A DNA stretch of 64,000 nucleotides from Variovorax boronicumulans (GTDB lineage: Bacteria > Pseudomonadota > Gammaproteobacteria > Burkholderiales > Burkholderiaceae_C): positions 124,001-188,000 of the forward strand of contig NZ_JAUSSG010000011.1 of the NCBI RefSeq assembly GCF_030812215.1, given 5' to 3'. The position numbers were made by a program, and so were the translations under genes. This document shows, piece after piece, positions 44,115 through 52,545 of the stretch. How positions within the stretch are numbered: the stretch's first letter is position 1; each line of letters opens with the position of its first letter. The notes under the pieces are model-generated. The model was not told where the DNA came from and ran no database searches. It was given only the letters and a program-made list of their open reading frames with translations.

Positions 44115-44780
44115 ATGATCGGCCTCGCCACGCTCTCGCTCTTCCTGCTCGCCGTGCTGGCGCTGTTCCTCTCGCCGGGGCCGAACATGGCCTTCGTGCT
44201 CTCGCATGGCGTGGCGCACGGGCCGCGCGGCGGGTTCGCGGCGGCCATCGGGATCTCGGCGGCCGACCTGGTGCACACGCTGTTCGCGGCGACGGGTGTC
44301 ACCGCGCTGGTGGCCGCCTGGCCGCCGTCGTTCGACGTGCTGCGCTATGCGGGCGCGCTGTACCTGGTGTGGTTGGCGGTGCAGGCCCTGCGCAGCGGGG
44401 GCGGCTTGCGCATCGGCGCGCAGGCCCAGCCCGCCGGGTTCGGGCGCATCGTGCGCATGGCCCTGCTGAACAACCTCGTCAATCCGAAGGCGCTGCTGTT
44501 CTTCATGGTGTTCCTGCCGCAGTTCGTCGATCCGACGCGCGGCAGCGTGCCGCTGCAACTGGTGCAGTTGGGCGTGGTGCTGTCGATGGCCGCGCTCGCG
44601 TTCAACACGCTGCTGGGCGCCTGCAGCGGGCAGGTCGGGCGCTGGCTGCAGCGCCGGCCCGGCGCCGAGAAGTTCCAGCGCACGTTGCTCGCGCTGGTGA
44701 TGATCGGCCTCGCCATCCGCCTGCTGATGCTCGACCGGCCCACCGCCTCCGCGGCCCCGCTTCCCGCACAAGGACACTGA
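44115..44780 (+). CDS. LysE family amino-acid exporter (2 of 3)
   Basis: A 221-residue protein with six predicted helices. LFLSPGPNMAFVLSHG near residue 18 is the family signature, and LLNNLVNPKALLFFMVFLPQF holds the intact NPK motif. Distinct in sequence from the other two copies in this array, so it is not a recent duplicate. GGCGGGAACG is a weak ribosome site. Confidence 0.88.
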   Translation: MIGLATLSLFLLAVLALFLSPGPNMAFVLSHGVAHGPRGGFAAAIGISAADLVHTLFAATGVTALVAAWPPSFDVLRYAGALYLVWLAVQALRSGGGLRIGAQAQPAGFGRIVRMALLNNLVNPKALLFFMVFLPQFVDPTRGSVPLQLVQLGVVLSMAALAFNTLLGACSGQVGRWLQRRPGAEKFQRTLLALVMIGLAIRLLMLDRPTASAAPLPAQGH

Positions 44781-44784
44781 AATC

Positions 44785-45426
44785 ATGCTCAACATCTGGG
44801 GCCGCATCAGCTCGATCAACGTCCGCAAGGTGGTGTGGTGCGCGCAGGAACTCGGCCTGGACTTCCAGCGCACCGAGGCCGGCGGCAAGTTCGGCGTGGT
44901 GCAGACGCCCGAATACCTCGCGCTCAATCCGAATGCAATGGTGCCCACCATCGACGACGGCGAAGGCGCCGAGCGTGTGACGCTCTGGGAATCGAACGTG
45001 ATCGTGCGCTACCTCTGCGCCAAGCACTCGCACGGCACCCTCTACCCGAGCGAGCTGCCCGCGCGCTTCGACGCCGAGCGCTGGATGGACTGGCAGCAGA
45101 CCACGCTCAACCGCGCGAGCCGCGACGCCTTCATCCAGTGGGTGCGCACGGCACCGTCGGAACGCCAGCCGGCGCTGATCGAAGCCTCGGTGCGCGAGAG
45201 CGAAGCGCTGTTCGCGATGCTCGATGCGCACCTCGCGCAACGCGCCTACATGGGCGGCGAGCGCTTCACCATGGCCGACATTCCCATCGGCTGCGAAGCG
45301 CACCGCTGGTTCGGGCTGCCCGCCGCCGAATACCGCCGGCCGAGCTGGCCGAACGTGGAGCGCTGGTACGCCGATCTTCTTTCTCGTCCGGGCGCGCGCG
45401 GCGTGCTCGATCTAGGACTGGAATGA
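44785..45426 (+). CDS. Glutathione S-transferase family protein
   Basis: A 213-residue GST. The N-terminal thioredoxin-like domain starts with the active-site serine region GRISSINVRKVVWCAQELGL and includes VPTIDD and LWESNVIVRYL (glutathione-contact ES pair). The C-terminal helical domain carries YMGGERFTMADIPIGCEAHRW, the conserved N-capping box. Likely detoxification or glutathione-dependent chemistry on the compound handled by this operon. Followed by the second copy of the structured repeat. Confidence 0.88.
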   Translation: MLNIWGRISSINVRKVVWCAQELGLDFQRTEAGGKFGVVQTPEYLALNPNAMVPTIDDGEGAERVTLWESNVIVRYLCAKHSHGTLYPSELPARFDAERWMDWQQTTLNRASRDAFIQWVRTAPSERQPALIEASVRESEALFAMLDAHLAQRAYMGGERFTMADIPIGCEAHRWFGLPAAEYRRPSWPNVERWYADLLSRPGARGVLDLGLE

Positions 45427-45519
45427 CCCCCAGTCTTCGCGCACTTCGTGTCGCTTCGCCAACCCCCTTGCAGGGGGCGACACCCGTGGCCCGGCAAAGC
45501 CGGTTCCACGGTGTCTCCC
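45426..45519. repeat. Structured intergenic repeat, copy B
   Basis: Matches 4242-4335 over about 94 bp. CCCCC-TTGCA-GGGGG and the CCGGC-AAA-GCCGG tip are identical. The outer stem reads GACACC (45479-45484) with GGTGTC (45510-45515), extended by GTGG/CCAC; both differ from copy A in a way that keeps the pairs. As in copy A, it starts just after a stop codon and precedes a co-directional gene. Confidence 0.8.
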
Positions 45520-45558
45520 CGACTGACATTGCCAATTGATCCGAACCGTTTGAATCCG

Positions 45559-46482
45559 ATGAAATCCCGCCCCTTCAAGCAAGTCGACGTCTTCACCGCC
45601 ACGGCCTACCGCGGCAACCCGCTCGCCGTGGTCATCGACGGCACGGGCCTGGACGACGCCGCGATGCAGCGCTTTGCGCAGTGGACCAACCTGTCCGAGA
45701 CCACCTTCCTCCTGCCGCCGACCGAGCCGACGGCCGACTACCGCGTGCGCATCTTCACGCCCGGCGGCGAACTGCCCTTTGCCGGCCATCCGACCATCGG
45801 CACTTGCCATGCGTGGCTGCAGGCCGGCGGCAAGCCCAAGGTGGCCGGGCTCGTGGTGCAGCAATGCGGCGCGGGCCTCGTGCCGCTGCGCCGCGAGGGC
45901 GACCGGCTGGCCTTTGCCGCGCCGCCGCTCAAGCGCAGCGCGCCGAGCCCCGCGTTGCTCGCCAAGGTGGCCGGTGCGCTGGGGTTGAAGGCGCAGCAGA
46001 TCGTCGCGGCGCAGGTGCTGGACAACGGCCCGGTCTGGTTCGGCCTGCTGGTCGAAGATGCCGACGCGGTGCTGGCGCTGCAGCCCGACCACCGCATGCT
46101 CAAGGAGCTGGGTGTGAAAGCCGGCGTGGCGGGCGTGCCCGCGGCGGTCGACATCTCGCCGCTGATCGGTCGCTCCAACCGCGAGGCGCGCGCCTTCGGC
46201 AACCGCAAGGCCGCCGAGTACGACGACGGCGCGAAGATCGATCTCGAAGTGCGCGCTTTTGCCGAGCCGATCGGCGTGCAGGAAGACCCGGTCACCGGCA
46301 GCCTGAACGCGAGCCTGGCCGAATGGCTGATCGCCGACGGCCACATGCCCGAGCGCTACCTCGCGGCGCAGGGCCAGTGCCTCGGCCGCGCGGGCCGCGT
46401 GTACATCGAGCGCGACGCCGAAGGAAAGATCTGGGTCGGCGGCGATGCCGTGACATGCGTCGACGGCAACGTCACGCTCTGA
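45559..46482 (+). CDS. PhzF family epimerase/isomerase-like protein
   Basis: A 307-residue PhzF/DapF-fold protein. It begins with KQVDVFTATAYRGNPLAVVID, has the catalytic glutamate in NLSETTFLLPP (E46 region), GGELPFAGHPTIGTCHAWL, and the C-terminal EDPVTGSLNASLAEWL, all typical. Members include phenazine-pathway PhzF and many uncharacterised isomerases of amino-acid derivatives. Placed 39 bp after the structured repeat. Substrate unknown. Confidence 0.87.
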   Translation: MKSRPFKQVDVFTATAYRGNPLAVVIDGTGLDDAAMQRFAQWTNLSETTFLLPPTEPTADYRVRIFTPGGELPFAGHPTIGTCHAWLQAGGKPKVAGLVVQQCGAGLVPLRREGDRLAFAAPPLKRSAPSPALLAKVAGALGLKAQQIVAAQVLDNGPVWFGLLVEDADAVLALQPDHRMLKELGVKAGVAGVPAAVDISPLIGRSNREARAFGNRKAAEYDDGAKIDLEVRAFAEPIGVQEDPVTGSLNASLAEWLIADGHMPERYLAAQGQCLGRAGRVYIERDAEGKIWVGGDAVTCVDGNVTL

Positions 46483-46498
46483 ACGAAAGCCCCTCGCC

Positions 46499-47191
46499 AT
46501 GCACGCCGAACTCGACCACCTGGTGATCGCCGCCACGTCGCTCGCCGACGGCGTGGCGTGGTGCGAAGCAACGCTCGGCGTCACGCCCGCACCCGGCGGC
46601 GTGCACCCGCTTATGGGCACGCACAACCGGCTGCTGAACGTCGCGAGCGATGCGTTTCCGCGGGCCTATGCGGAGATCATCGCGATCGAGCCCGGCAAGC
46701 AACCCTCGCGGCCCGGCACGCGCCGCTGGTTCGACCTGGACGACGCTGGACTGCAGGCGGGCCTTGCGCAGCACGGCCCGCGTCTCATCCATTTCGCGGC
46801 GCGCGTGCCCGATGCCGCCGCAGCGACCCGCGCGCTGGCCCACGAAGAGCATGCGCACATCGACCGCGGCCACCTGCTCGAAGCCTCGCGCGACACGCCG
46901 GCCGGGCGCCTCGAATGGCAGATCACGGTGCGCGACGACGGCCAGCGGCTCTTCTATGGCGCGCTGCCGACGCTGATCCAGTGGGGCGCGGTGCATCCGA
47001 CCGATGCGATGCCCGCCTCGGGCTTGGCACTGCGTTCGCTGCGCGTGGCGCATCCGCGCGCGCCGGCGCTCGCCGCCGCGCTCTCGGCCATCGGCATGGG
47101 CGACCTGCAAGTGGACGCCGGCCCGCCCAACCTCGTCGCGGTGTTCGACACGCCGCGCGGCCCCGTCACGCTCGAATCCAAAGGACTCTGA
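46499..47191 (+). CDS. VOC/glyoxalase-like domain protein
   Basis: A 230-residue protein of the Glyoxalase-like (VOC, PF13468-type) group. LDHLVIAATSLADGVAWCEATLGVTPAPGGVHPLMGTHNRLL at the start is typical and shows the histidine metal ligand. The second half (from about 155) has a further partial VOC repeat. Function unknown; it is often found near LysE exporters. Sixteen bases after phzF. Confidence 0.82.
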   Translation: MHAELDHLVIAATSLADGVAWCEATLGVTPAPGGVHPLMGTHNRLLNVASDAFPRAYAEIIAIEPGKQPSRPGTRRWFDLDDAGLQAGLAQHGPRLIHFAARVPDAAAATRALAHEEHAHIDRGHLLEASRDTPAGRLEWQITVRDDGQRLFYGALPTLIQWGAVHPTDAMPASGLALRSLRVAHPRAPALAAALSAIGMGDLQVDAGPPNLVAVFDTPRGPVTLESKGL

Positions 47192-47196
47192 CCATC

Positions 47197-47829
47197 ATGC
47201 TGACCCTGACCGAGATCGCCTGGTTCGCCCTCGCCTCGCTGCTGCTGGCGCTCACGCCGGGGCCGAACATGATCTATTGCGTCTCGCGCACGCTGATCCA
47301 GGGCCGCCGCGCGGGAATGATCTCGCTGGGCGGCGTGCTGATGGCCTTTCTGGTGCACCTGTTCGCCGCAGCGCTCGGGCTCACCGCGCTGCTGCTGGCG
47401 GTGCCGCTCGCGTTCGATGCGATCCGCATCGCCGGTGCGGCCTACCTGCTGTGGCTCGCGTGGCAGGCGGTGCGGCCCGGCGGCAATGCGCCTTTCGAGG
47501 CCCGCGCGCTGCCGGCCGATCCGCCCGGCAAGCTCTTTCGCATGGGCTTTCTCACGAACCTGCTGAACCCGAAGGTGGCGATGTTCTACCTGTCGTTCTT
47601 TCCGCAGTTCATCCATCCCGAACGCGGCTCGGTGCTGCTGCAGAGCATGCAGCTGGGCATGGCGCAGATGGCGAGCAGCGCGGTGGTCAACACGGTGATG
47701 ATCTTCGGCGCCGCGAGCATCACGGCGGTGCTGTCGCAAAGCGCCGGCTGGCTGCGTGCGCAGCGCTATGTGATGGGCAGCGTGCTGGCCGCGCTGGCAG
47801 TGCGGGTCGCCCTGACAGAACGCAAGTAA
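47197..47829 (+). CDS. LysE family amino-acid exporter (3 of 3)
   Basis: A 210-residue exporter with six predicted helices, LALTPGPNMIYCVSRTL near residue 20 and FLTNLLNPKVAMFYLSFFPQF with the intact NPK motif. Starts five bases after the VOC gene stop. Closest in layout to RhtB-type homoserine/threonine exporters, which would agree with the threonine-dehydratase-like gene that follows, but the match is only by eye. Confidence 0.88.
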   Translation: MLTLTEIAWFALASLLLALTPGPNMIYCVSRTLIQGRRAGMISLGGVLMAFLVHLFAAALGLTALLLAVPLAFDAIRIAGAAYLLWLAWQAVRPGGNAPFEARALPADPPGKLFRMGFLTNLLNPKVAMFYLSFFPQFIHPERGSVLLQSMQLGMAQMASSAVVNTVMIFGAASITAVLSQSAGWLRAQRYVMGSVLAALAVRVALTERK

Positions 47830-47848
47830 GCCAACAAGAAAGAACTCC

Positions 47849-48820
47849 GTGAAATTCACCCGCGAAGAGATCGAAGCCGCGCAGCGCACCGTGCATGCGG
47901 CCATGCCGCCCACCCCGCAATACACCTGGCCGCTGCTGTCGCAGCGCCTGGGCGCGACGCTCTGGGCCAAGCACGAGAACCACACGCCGGTCGGCGCCTT
48001 CAAGATCCGCGGCGGCCTCACCTACTTCGAGACCCTCGCGCGCGAACAGCCCGGGGTGCGCCACGTGATCAGCGCAACGCGCGGCAACCACGGCCAGTCG
48101 CTCGGCTTCGCGGCGCGGCGGCACGGCCTCGGCGCGACCATCGTGGTGCCGCACGGCAACTCGCAGGAGAAGAACGCCGCGATGCGCGCGCTCGGCGTCG
48201 AACTGGTCGAGCACGGCGACGATTTCCAGGCGGCATCGGAACACGCGGCCGTGCTGGCGGAGCGCGACGCGCTGCACCGCGTGCCTTCGTTCCACCGCGA
48301 GCTGGTGCGGGGCGTATCGACCGCGTATGTCGAATTCTTCAGCGCGTTCAAGGACGCGCCACCCGATGTGCTGTTCGTGCCCATCGGCCTGGGCTCCGGT
48401 TTTGCCGGCGCGGCCGCGGCGCGTGCGCATTGCGGTGCGTCGACCAAGCTCATCGGCGTGGTGTCGGCGCACGCCACGGCGTACCGCGATTCCTTCCGTG
48501 CGGGCAAGCCCGTCGAATCGCCGGTCAGCACGCGGCTGGCCGACGGCATGGCATGCCGCGTGCCGGTGCCCGAATCGGTCGAGGTGATCCTGCGCGAAGC
48601 CGACGACGTGATCACCGTCACCGACGACGAGGTGGCGGAGGCGATGCGCATTCTTTTCAGCGACACGCATAACGTGGCCGAAGGCGCCGGTGCGGCGGCA
48701 CTGGCCGCCGCGCTTCAGCAGCAGGAGCGCTGGCGCGGCAAGACGGTGGGCATCAGCGTGAGCGGCGGGAATGTCGATTCGGACATGTTCGCCGGCGTGC
48801 TCTCGCGCAGCGCTTCCTGA
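47849..48820 (+). CDS. Threonine dehydratase-like PLP enzyme (fold type II)
   Basis: A 323-residue fold-type-II PLP enzyme lacking an ACT regulatory domain. The PLP lysine is in HENHTPVGAFKIRGGL (near residue 52), ATRGNHGQSLGFAARRHG is the substrate/PLP loop, and GLGSGFAGAA binds the phosphate. Relatives are catabolic threonine/serine dehydratases and hydroxyamino-acid lyases. Start codon GTG at 47849 with AGAA upstream. Last gene of the co-directional array, convergent with the creatininase gene. Confidence 0.86.
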   Translation: MKFTREEIEAAQRTVHAAMPPTPQYTWPLLSQRLGATLWAKHENHTPVGAFKIRGGLTYFETLAREQPGVRHVISATRGNHGQSLGFAARRHGLGATIVVPHGNSQEKNAAMRALGVELVEHGDDFQAASEHAAVLAERDALHRVPSFHRELVRGVSTAYVEFFSAFKDAPPDVLFVPIGLGSGFAGAAAARAHCGASTKLIGVVSAHATAYRDSFRAGKPVESPVSTRLADGMACRVPVPESVEVILREADDVITVTDDEVAEAMRILFSDTHNVAEGAGAAALAAALQQQERWRGKTVGISVSGGNVDSDMFAGVLSRSAS

Positions 48821-48827
48821 AGGCGGA

Positions 48828-49655
48828 TCAGGGCAGCGGCCGGGTGTTTGCCGTGTCCAGCGGCAGGCGCGACACCTCCGCCAGCAGCAGCGCCAGTTGC
48901 TGCGCGGCCGCATCGACCACCGCCTGCCCCTTTGCCGCCGTCGCCGCGGCCGCATTGCCAGCCGCGCCCTCTGCGTTGTAGTCCTCCATCGCCCAGCCGA
49001 GCTTGGCGCTCTTGCCGTTGCCGAGGATCGCGTAGTCGGCCGCGCGCTTCTCCGAGGTCGATGGGAAATCCTTCGCCTCGCCCATGCGCACAAGTTGCGG
49101 GGTCAGCGCCAGCATCATCGAGGTCTCGATCTCGCCCGCGTGCACGCCGAAGCGGTGCTCCCCGGCGCTGAACTGCGCGCCCGCATCGCCCAGCGGCAGG
49201 TTGAACCAGCTCACGCTGTAGACGATGAGCCCGTGCGCCGCGCGCAACTCGCGCGCCACGACGTCCATCGCGCCCACATGGCCGCCGTGCGCATTGAAGA
49301 GCACCAGCTTCTTCACACCGGCGCGCGCCACGCCCGCGCCGATTTCGTTCCACATGCGGATCAAGGTCTCGGCCGACAGCGTGAGCGTGCCCGCGAAGCG
49401 CGCGTGCTCGGGGCTGAGGCCGATCTGCTGGGTCGGGAGGAACAGCACCGGCAGGTCCGCCGGCAGCAGCGGCAGCGATGCCGCCACGATGCCGTCGGCC
49501 AGCACCGTGTCCACACCCAGCGGCAGATGCGGCCCATGCTGCTCGGTGGCGCCCAGCGGCAGCACCGCCACGGTGGCTGCCACATCGAGCGCCGCGAAGT
49601 CGCGCGTTGTGAGGTGAGACCAGAAGCGGGGCAGGGATACCGGGGATGCGTTCAT
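48828..49655 (-). CDS. Creatininase family amidohydrolase
   Basis: A 275-residue creatininase/MftE-fold protein. Metal ligands are visible in LPLGATEQHGPHLPLGVD (E and H), LVLFNAHGGHVGAM, and VHAGEIETSMMLAL (E). Members cleave cyclic amides (creatinine, the FAPy step of flavin or riboflavin-derived cofactors) or remove peptide ends. No neighbour identifies the substrate. The C-terminal 45 residues are alanine-rich. Divergent from the SDR at 49745. Confidence 0.86.
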   Translation of the reverse strand: MNASPVSLPRFWSHLTTRDFAALDVAATVAVLPLGATEQHGPHLPLGVDTVLADGIVAASLPLLPADLPVLFLPTQQIGLSPEHARFAGTLTLSAETLIRMWNEIGAGVARAGVKKLVLFNAHGGHVGAMDVVARELRAAHGLIVYSVSWFNLPLGDAGAQFSAGEHRFGVHAGEIETSMMLALTPQLVRMGEAKDFPSTSEKRAADYAILGNGKSAKLGWAMEDYNAEGAAGNAAAATAAKGQAVVDAAAQQLALLLAEVSRLPLDTANTRPLP

Positions 49656-49744
49656 CCGGCGATCTTAGAGCGGTGATTCAATCCACGCGACCCCGCCGGG
49701 CCGCGCCCGGCCCTGGCCACTCAACGACACGACAAGGACACCCC

Positions 49745-50542
49745 ATGGACCTCCAGCTCCAGGACCAGCACGTTCTCATCACCGGCGGCAGCAAGGGCAT
49801 CGGCCTGGCCTGCGCGCTGGGGTTCCTGCGCGAGGGGGCGCGCGTGAGCCTCGTCTCCCGCGACCTGCAGAACCTGGAAGAGGGCCGCAAGACGCTGATC
49901 GACAGCTTCGCCGGGGCCGAAGGCCGCGTCTCGGTGCATGCCGCCGACCTCAAGGACCCGGCCAGCGCCGTGGCCGCGCTCGATGCGGCCGAGAAGGCGT
50001 TCGGCGCGGTCGACGTGCTCGTCAACTCGGCCGGCGCCGCGCGCCGCACCCCGCCCGACGACCTGACCCCCACCGCGTGGCACGACGCGATGGACGCGAA
50101 GTACTTCACCTACATCCACATGATCGACCCGGTGGTCAAGCGCATGGGCCAGCGTGGCCGCGGCGCGATCGTCAACGTGATCGGCCAGGGCGGCAAGGTC
50201 GCGAGCCCCGTGCACATGGCCGGCGGCGCGGCCAATGCGGCGCTGATGCTGGTGAGCGCCGGCATGGCCTCGGCCTATGCGGCCAAGGGCGTGCGCGTGA
50301 ACGCGGTGAACCCCGGCCTCACGCTGACCGCGCGACTGCAGGAAGGCATGAAGGCCGATGCGAAGCTGCAGGGCATCGACACCGACGAGGCGTTGAAGCG
50401 CGCCACCGCGCGGCTGCCGCTGGGTCGCATCGCGACGCCGGAAGAGATCGCCAACACGGTCGTCTTCCTGGCATCGCCGAGAGCAAGCTACGTGACGGGC
50501 GCCACCGTCGCGATGGATGGCGCAGTCACACCGATGATCTGA
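49745..50542 (+). CDS. SDR family protein lacking the catalytic Tyr/Lys
   Basis: A 265-residue protein with an intact Rossmann motif GGSKGIG (14-20) and NSAG (94-97). However, the position of the active-site tetrad reads GGAANAAL (160-167) where YxASKAAL is expected: Tyr is G160 and Lys is N164. The usual serine before it is also absent (NVIGQGG). The C terminus with SYVTGATVAMDG is normal. Known SDRs with such losses do not carry out the standard proton relay; it may bind NAD(P) without redox activity or use other residues. The start ATG at 49745 fits the family. Its end overlaps the convergent LysR gene by 17 bp. Confidence 0.85.
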   Translation: MDLQLQDQHVLITGGSKGIGLACALGFLREGARVSLVSRDLQNLEEGRKTLIDSFAGAEGRVSVHAADLKDPASAVAALDAAEKAFGAVDVLVNSAGAARRTPPDDLTPTAWHDAMDAKYFTYIHMIDPVVKRMGQRGRGAIVNVIGQGGKVASPVHMAGGAANAALMLVSAGMASAYAAKGVRVNAVNPGLTLTARLQEGMKADAKLQGIDTDEALKRATARLPLGRIATPEEIANTVVFLASPRASYVTGATVAMDGAVTPMI

Positions 50543-51443
50543 CGGCGGTCAGCGCCTCGAACTTCAGCGCCAGAAAGTCGACAAACGCCCGCACACGCGC
50601 CGGCACGAAGCGTCCGCTCGGAAGCAGCGCATGCAACGGATACGGCTCCGTCTGCCAGTCGGTCATGAGGTGCACCAGCCGCCCGCTGCGGATGTCGTCG
50701 CGCACATCGAGCGCCGACTTCAGCGTGATGCCGTAGCCAGCCACCGCCCACTCGCGCGCGAGCGAGGCGTCGTCCACGCTGCGGTTGCCGTTCACCCGCA
50801 CTTCGGTCCACTGCCCGTTCTGCGCGAAACGCCAGATGCGGTGGCGGCGCCCGGCGCGATTGAAGATCAGGCAGTTGTGGTGCACCAGGTCCTGCGGCGT
50901 CCTGGGCGCGGGATGGCGGCGAAGGTACTCGGGCGAGGCGGTCAGGAGCGGGTTGGTCATCGCGAAGGGCCGCGCCACCAGCCGCGAATCGGCCAGCGCG
51001 CCGTAGCGCAGCGCCACATCGACCTCGTCGCGCATCACGTCCAGCGGCCGGTCGCCGACCGAAAGCGAGAGCTGCACGCCGGTGTTCAGCGCGAGGAATT
51101 CGTCGAACCACGGCAGCAGCGTGCTGCGCGTGAGGTCCGAGGGCGCGGCCACGCGCAGGGTGCCGACCAGTTCGCCGCGGTCGGCCGTGACCAGCGACTC
51201 GCCCTCGTCGAGCAGCTCGAAGGCCCGCACCGCGTAGTCGAGCAGCGTCTGGCCTTGCGGCGTGAGGCGCATCGCGCGCGTGGAGCGCTCGAAGAGGCGC
51301 GCGCCGAGCTGCGTTTCGAGCCGCTTGAGCGTGGCGCTGGCGGCCGCGGGCGTGATGCCCAGCGCATGGGCCGCGGCCGTGAGCGTGCCGCCGCGCGCGG
51401 TGTGCACGAGCACCTGCAGGTCCGAGGTATTTTCAATCTTCAT
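50526..51443 (-). CDS. LysR family transcriptional regulator
   Basis: A 305-residue LTTR. The HTH is at about 18-37 (GGTLTAAAHALGITPAAASATLKRLE), and the inducer-binding domain from about 90 follows the DNA-binding subgroup typical of PtxR/AaeR-like regulators (LSLSVGDRPLDVMRDEVDVALRYG). The ATG at 51443 is preferred over a GTG at 51470, which would cover the divergent promoter. It lies divergent to the quinone-oxidoreductase-like gene, which it probably controls. Confidence 0.9.
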   Translation of the reverse strand: MKIENTSDLQVLVHTARGGTLTAAAHALGITPAAASATLKRLETQLGARLFERSTRAMRLTPQGQTLLDYAVRAFELLDEGESLVTADRGELVGTLRVAAPSDLTRSTLLPWFDEFLALNTGVQLSLSVGDRPLDVMRDEVDVALRYGALADSRLVARPFAMTNPLLTASPEYLRRHPAPRTPQDLVHHNCLIFNRAGRRHRIWRFAQNGQWTEVRVNGNRSVDDASLAREWAVAGYGITLKSALDVRDDIRSGRLVHLMTDWQTEPYPLHALLPSGRFVPARVRAFVDFLALKFEALTAVRSSV

Positions 51444-51480
51444 TTGAAAGTGTTGGTATTCACGGCCCACTTATCAAATG
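51441..51480. promoter_or_regulatory. Inverted repeat in the lysR / oxidoreductase divergent region
   Basis: CATTTGA (51441-51447) and TCAAATG (51474-51480) form a 7-bp inverted repeat with a 26-bp spacer, starting at the lysR start codon. LysR proteins often bind such spaced dyads; function is inferred. Confidence 0.35.
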
Positions 51481-51529
51481 GCCGTTGCCATCCTACAGTT
51501 CAGGCATCGTTTCAGAAAGGTCCCTCGCC

Positions 51530-52540
51530 ATGAAAGCCATCGGCTACTACCAGCCCCTTCCCATCGACAACGCCGAATCGCTGCAGGACATCGAACTGCC
51601 CGCACCCGTGCCCGGCGCGCGCGACCTGCTGGTGCGCGTGAAGGCGGTGTCGGTCAACCCGGTCGACACCAAGGTCCGCAAGAACGCCGCGCCCGAAGCC
51701 GGACAGGCCAAGGTGCTGGGCTGGGACGCGGTCGGCATCGTCGAAGCCATCGGCAGCGGCGTGCAGAACTTCAAGGTCGGCGACCGCGTGTACTACGCGG
51801 GCTCGATCATCCGCCCCGGTGCCAATTCGGAACTGCACACGGTGGACGAGCGCATCGCCGCCATCGCGCCGAAGAGCCTGGACGACGCGCAAGCCGCCGC
51901 GCTGCCGCTGACCACCATCACCGCGTACGAACTGCTGTTCGACCGCCTGCAGGTGCCCAAGGGCGGCGGCGCGGGCCAGACGCTGCTGATCACCGGCGGT
52001 GCCGGCGGCGTGGGCTCCATCCTCATCCAGCTCGCCCGTCAGCTCACGCAGCTGCGCGTGATCGCCACCGCCTCGCGCCCCGAAACGCGCGAGTGGTGCC
52101 TGGCGCTCGGCGCGCACGTGGTCATCGACCATTCGAAGCCGCTGGCCACCGAACTCAAGGCCGCCGGCATCGGCGAGGTCGACATGGTCGCCAGCCTCAC
52201 GCAGACCGAGCAGCACTACGCGCAGATCGTCGAGAGCCTCAAGCCCCAGGGCCAGCTCGCGGTGATCGACGACATGAAGGTGCTCGACGCGATGCCGCTG
52301 AAGACCAAGTGCATCTCCCTGCACTGGGAAATGATGTTCACGCGCTCGCGCTTCACCACGCCCGACATCGCCGAGCAGGGCGCGCTGCTCGCGGAAGTGG
52401 CCGCGCTGGTCGATGCGGGCCGCGTGCGGACGACGGCGAACGCGAGCTTCGGCACCATCAACGCTGCGAACTTGAAGAAGACGCATGCGCTCATCGAGAG
52501 CGGCAAGGCGCAGGGCAAGGTGGTGCTGGCGGGGTTCTGA
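51530..52540 (+). CDS. Zinc-type alcohol dehydrogenase-like / quinone oxidoreductase family protein
   Basis: A 336-residue MDR-superfamily reductase of the ZADH/QOR type. It has VKAVSVNPVDTKVRKN, GWDAVGIVEAIG, and the NADPH-binding ITGGAGGVGSILIQLARQL. The catalytic-zinc cysteine and structural cysteine cluster of true alcohol dehydrogenases are missing, so it is a zinc-independent quinone or enone reductase. The ATG at 51530 is preceded by AGAAAGG. Likely induced through the divergent LysR gene. Confidence 0.88.
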   Translation: MKAIGYYQPLPIDNAESLQDIELPAPVPGARDLLVRVKAVSVNPVDTKVRKNAAPEAGQAKVLGWDAVGIVEAIGSGVQNFKVGDRVYYAGSIIRPGANSELHTVDERIAAIAPKSLDDAQAAALPLTTITAYELLFDRLQVPKGGGAGQTLLITGGAGGVGSILIQLARQLTQLRVIATASRPETREWCLALGAHVVIDHSKPLATELKAAGIGEVDMVASLTQTEQHYAQIVESLKPQGQLAVIDDMKVLDAMPLKTKCISLHWEMMFTRSRFTTPDIAEQGALLAEVAALVDAGRVRTTANASFGTINAANLKKTHALIESGKAQGKVVLAGF

Positions 52541-52545
52541 GCCAG

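Noticed and set aside
40842..47829. The three LysE genes as recent tandem duplications
   Set aside because: Their sequences differ throughout apart from the family motifs (SPGPN, NPK or NIK), so they are old paralogues brought together.
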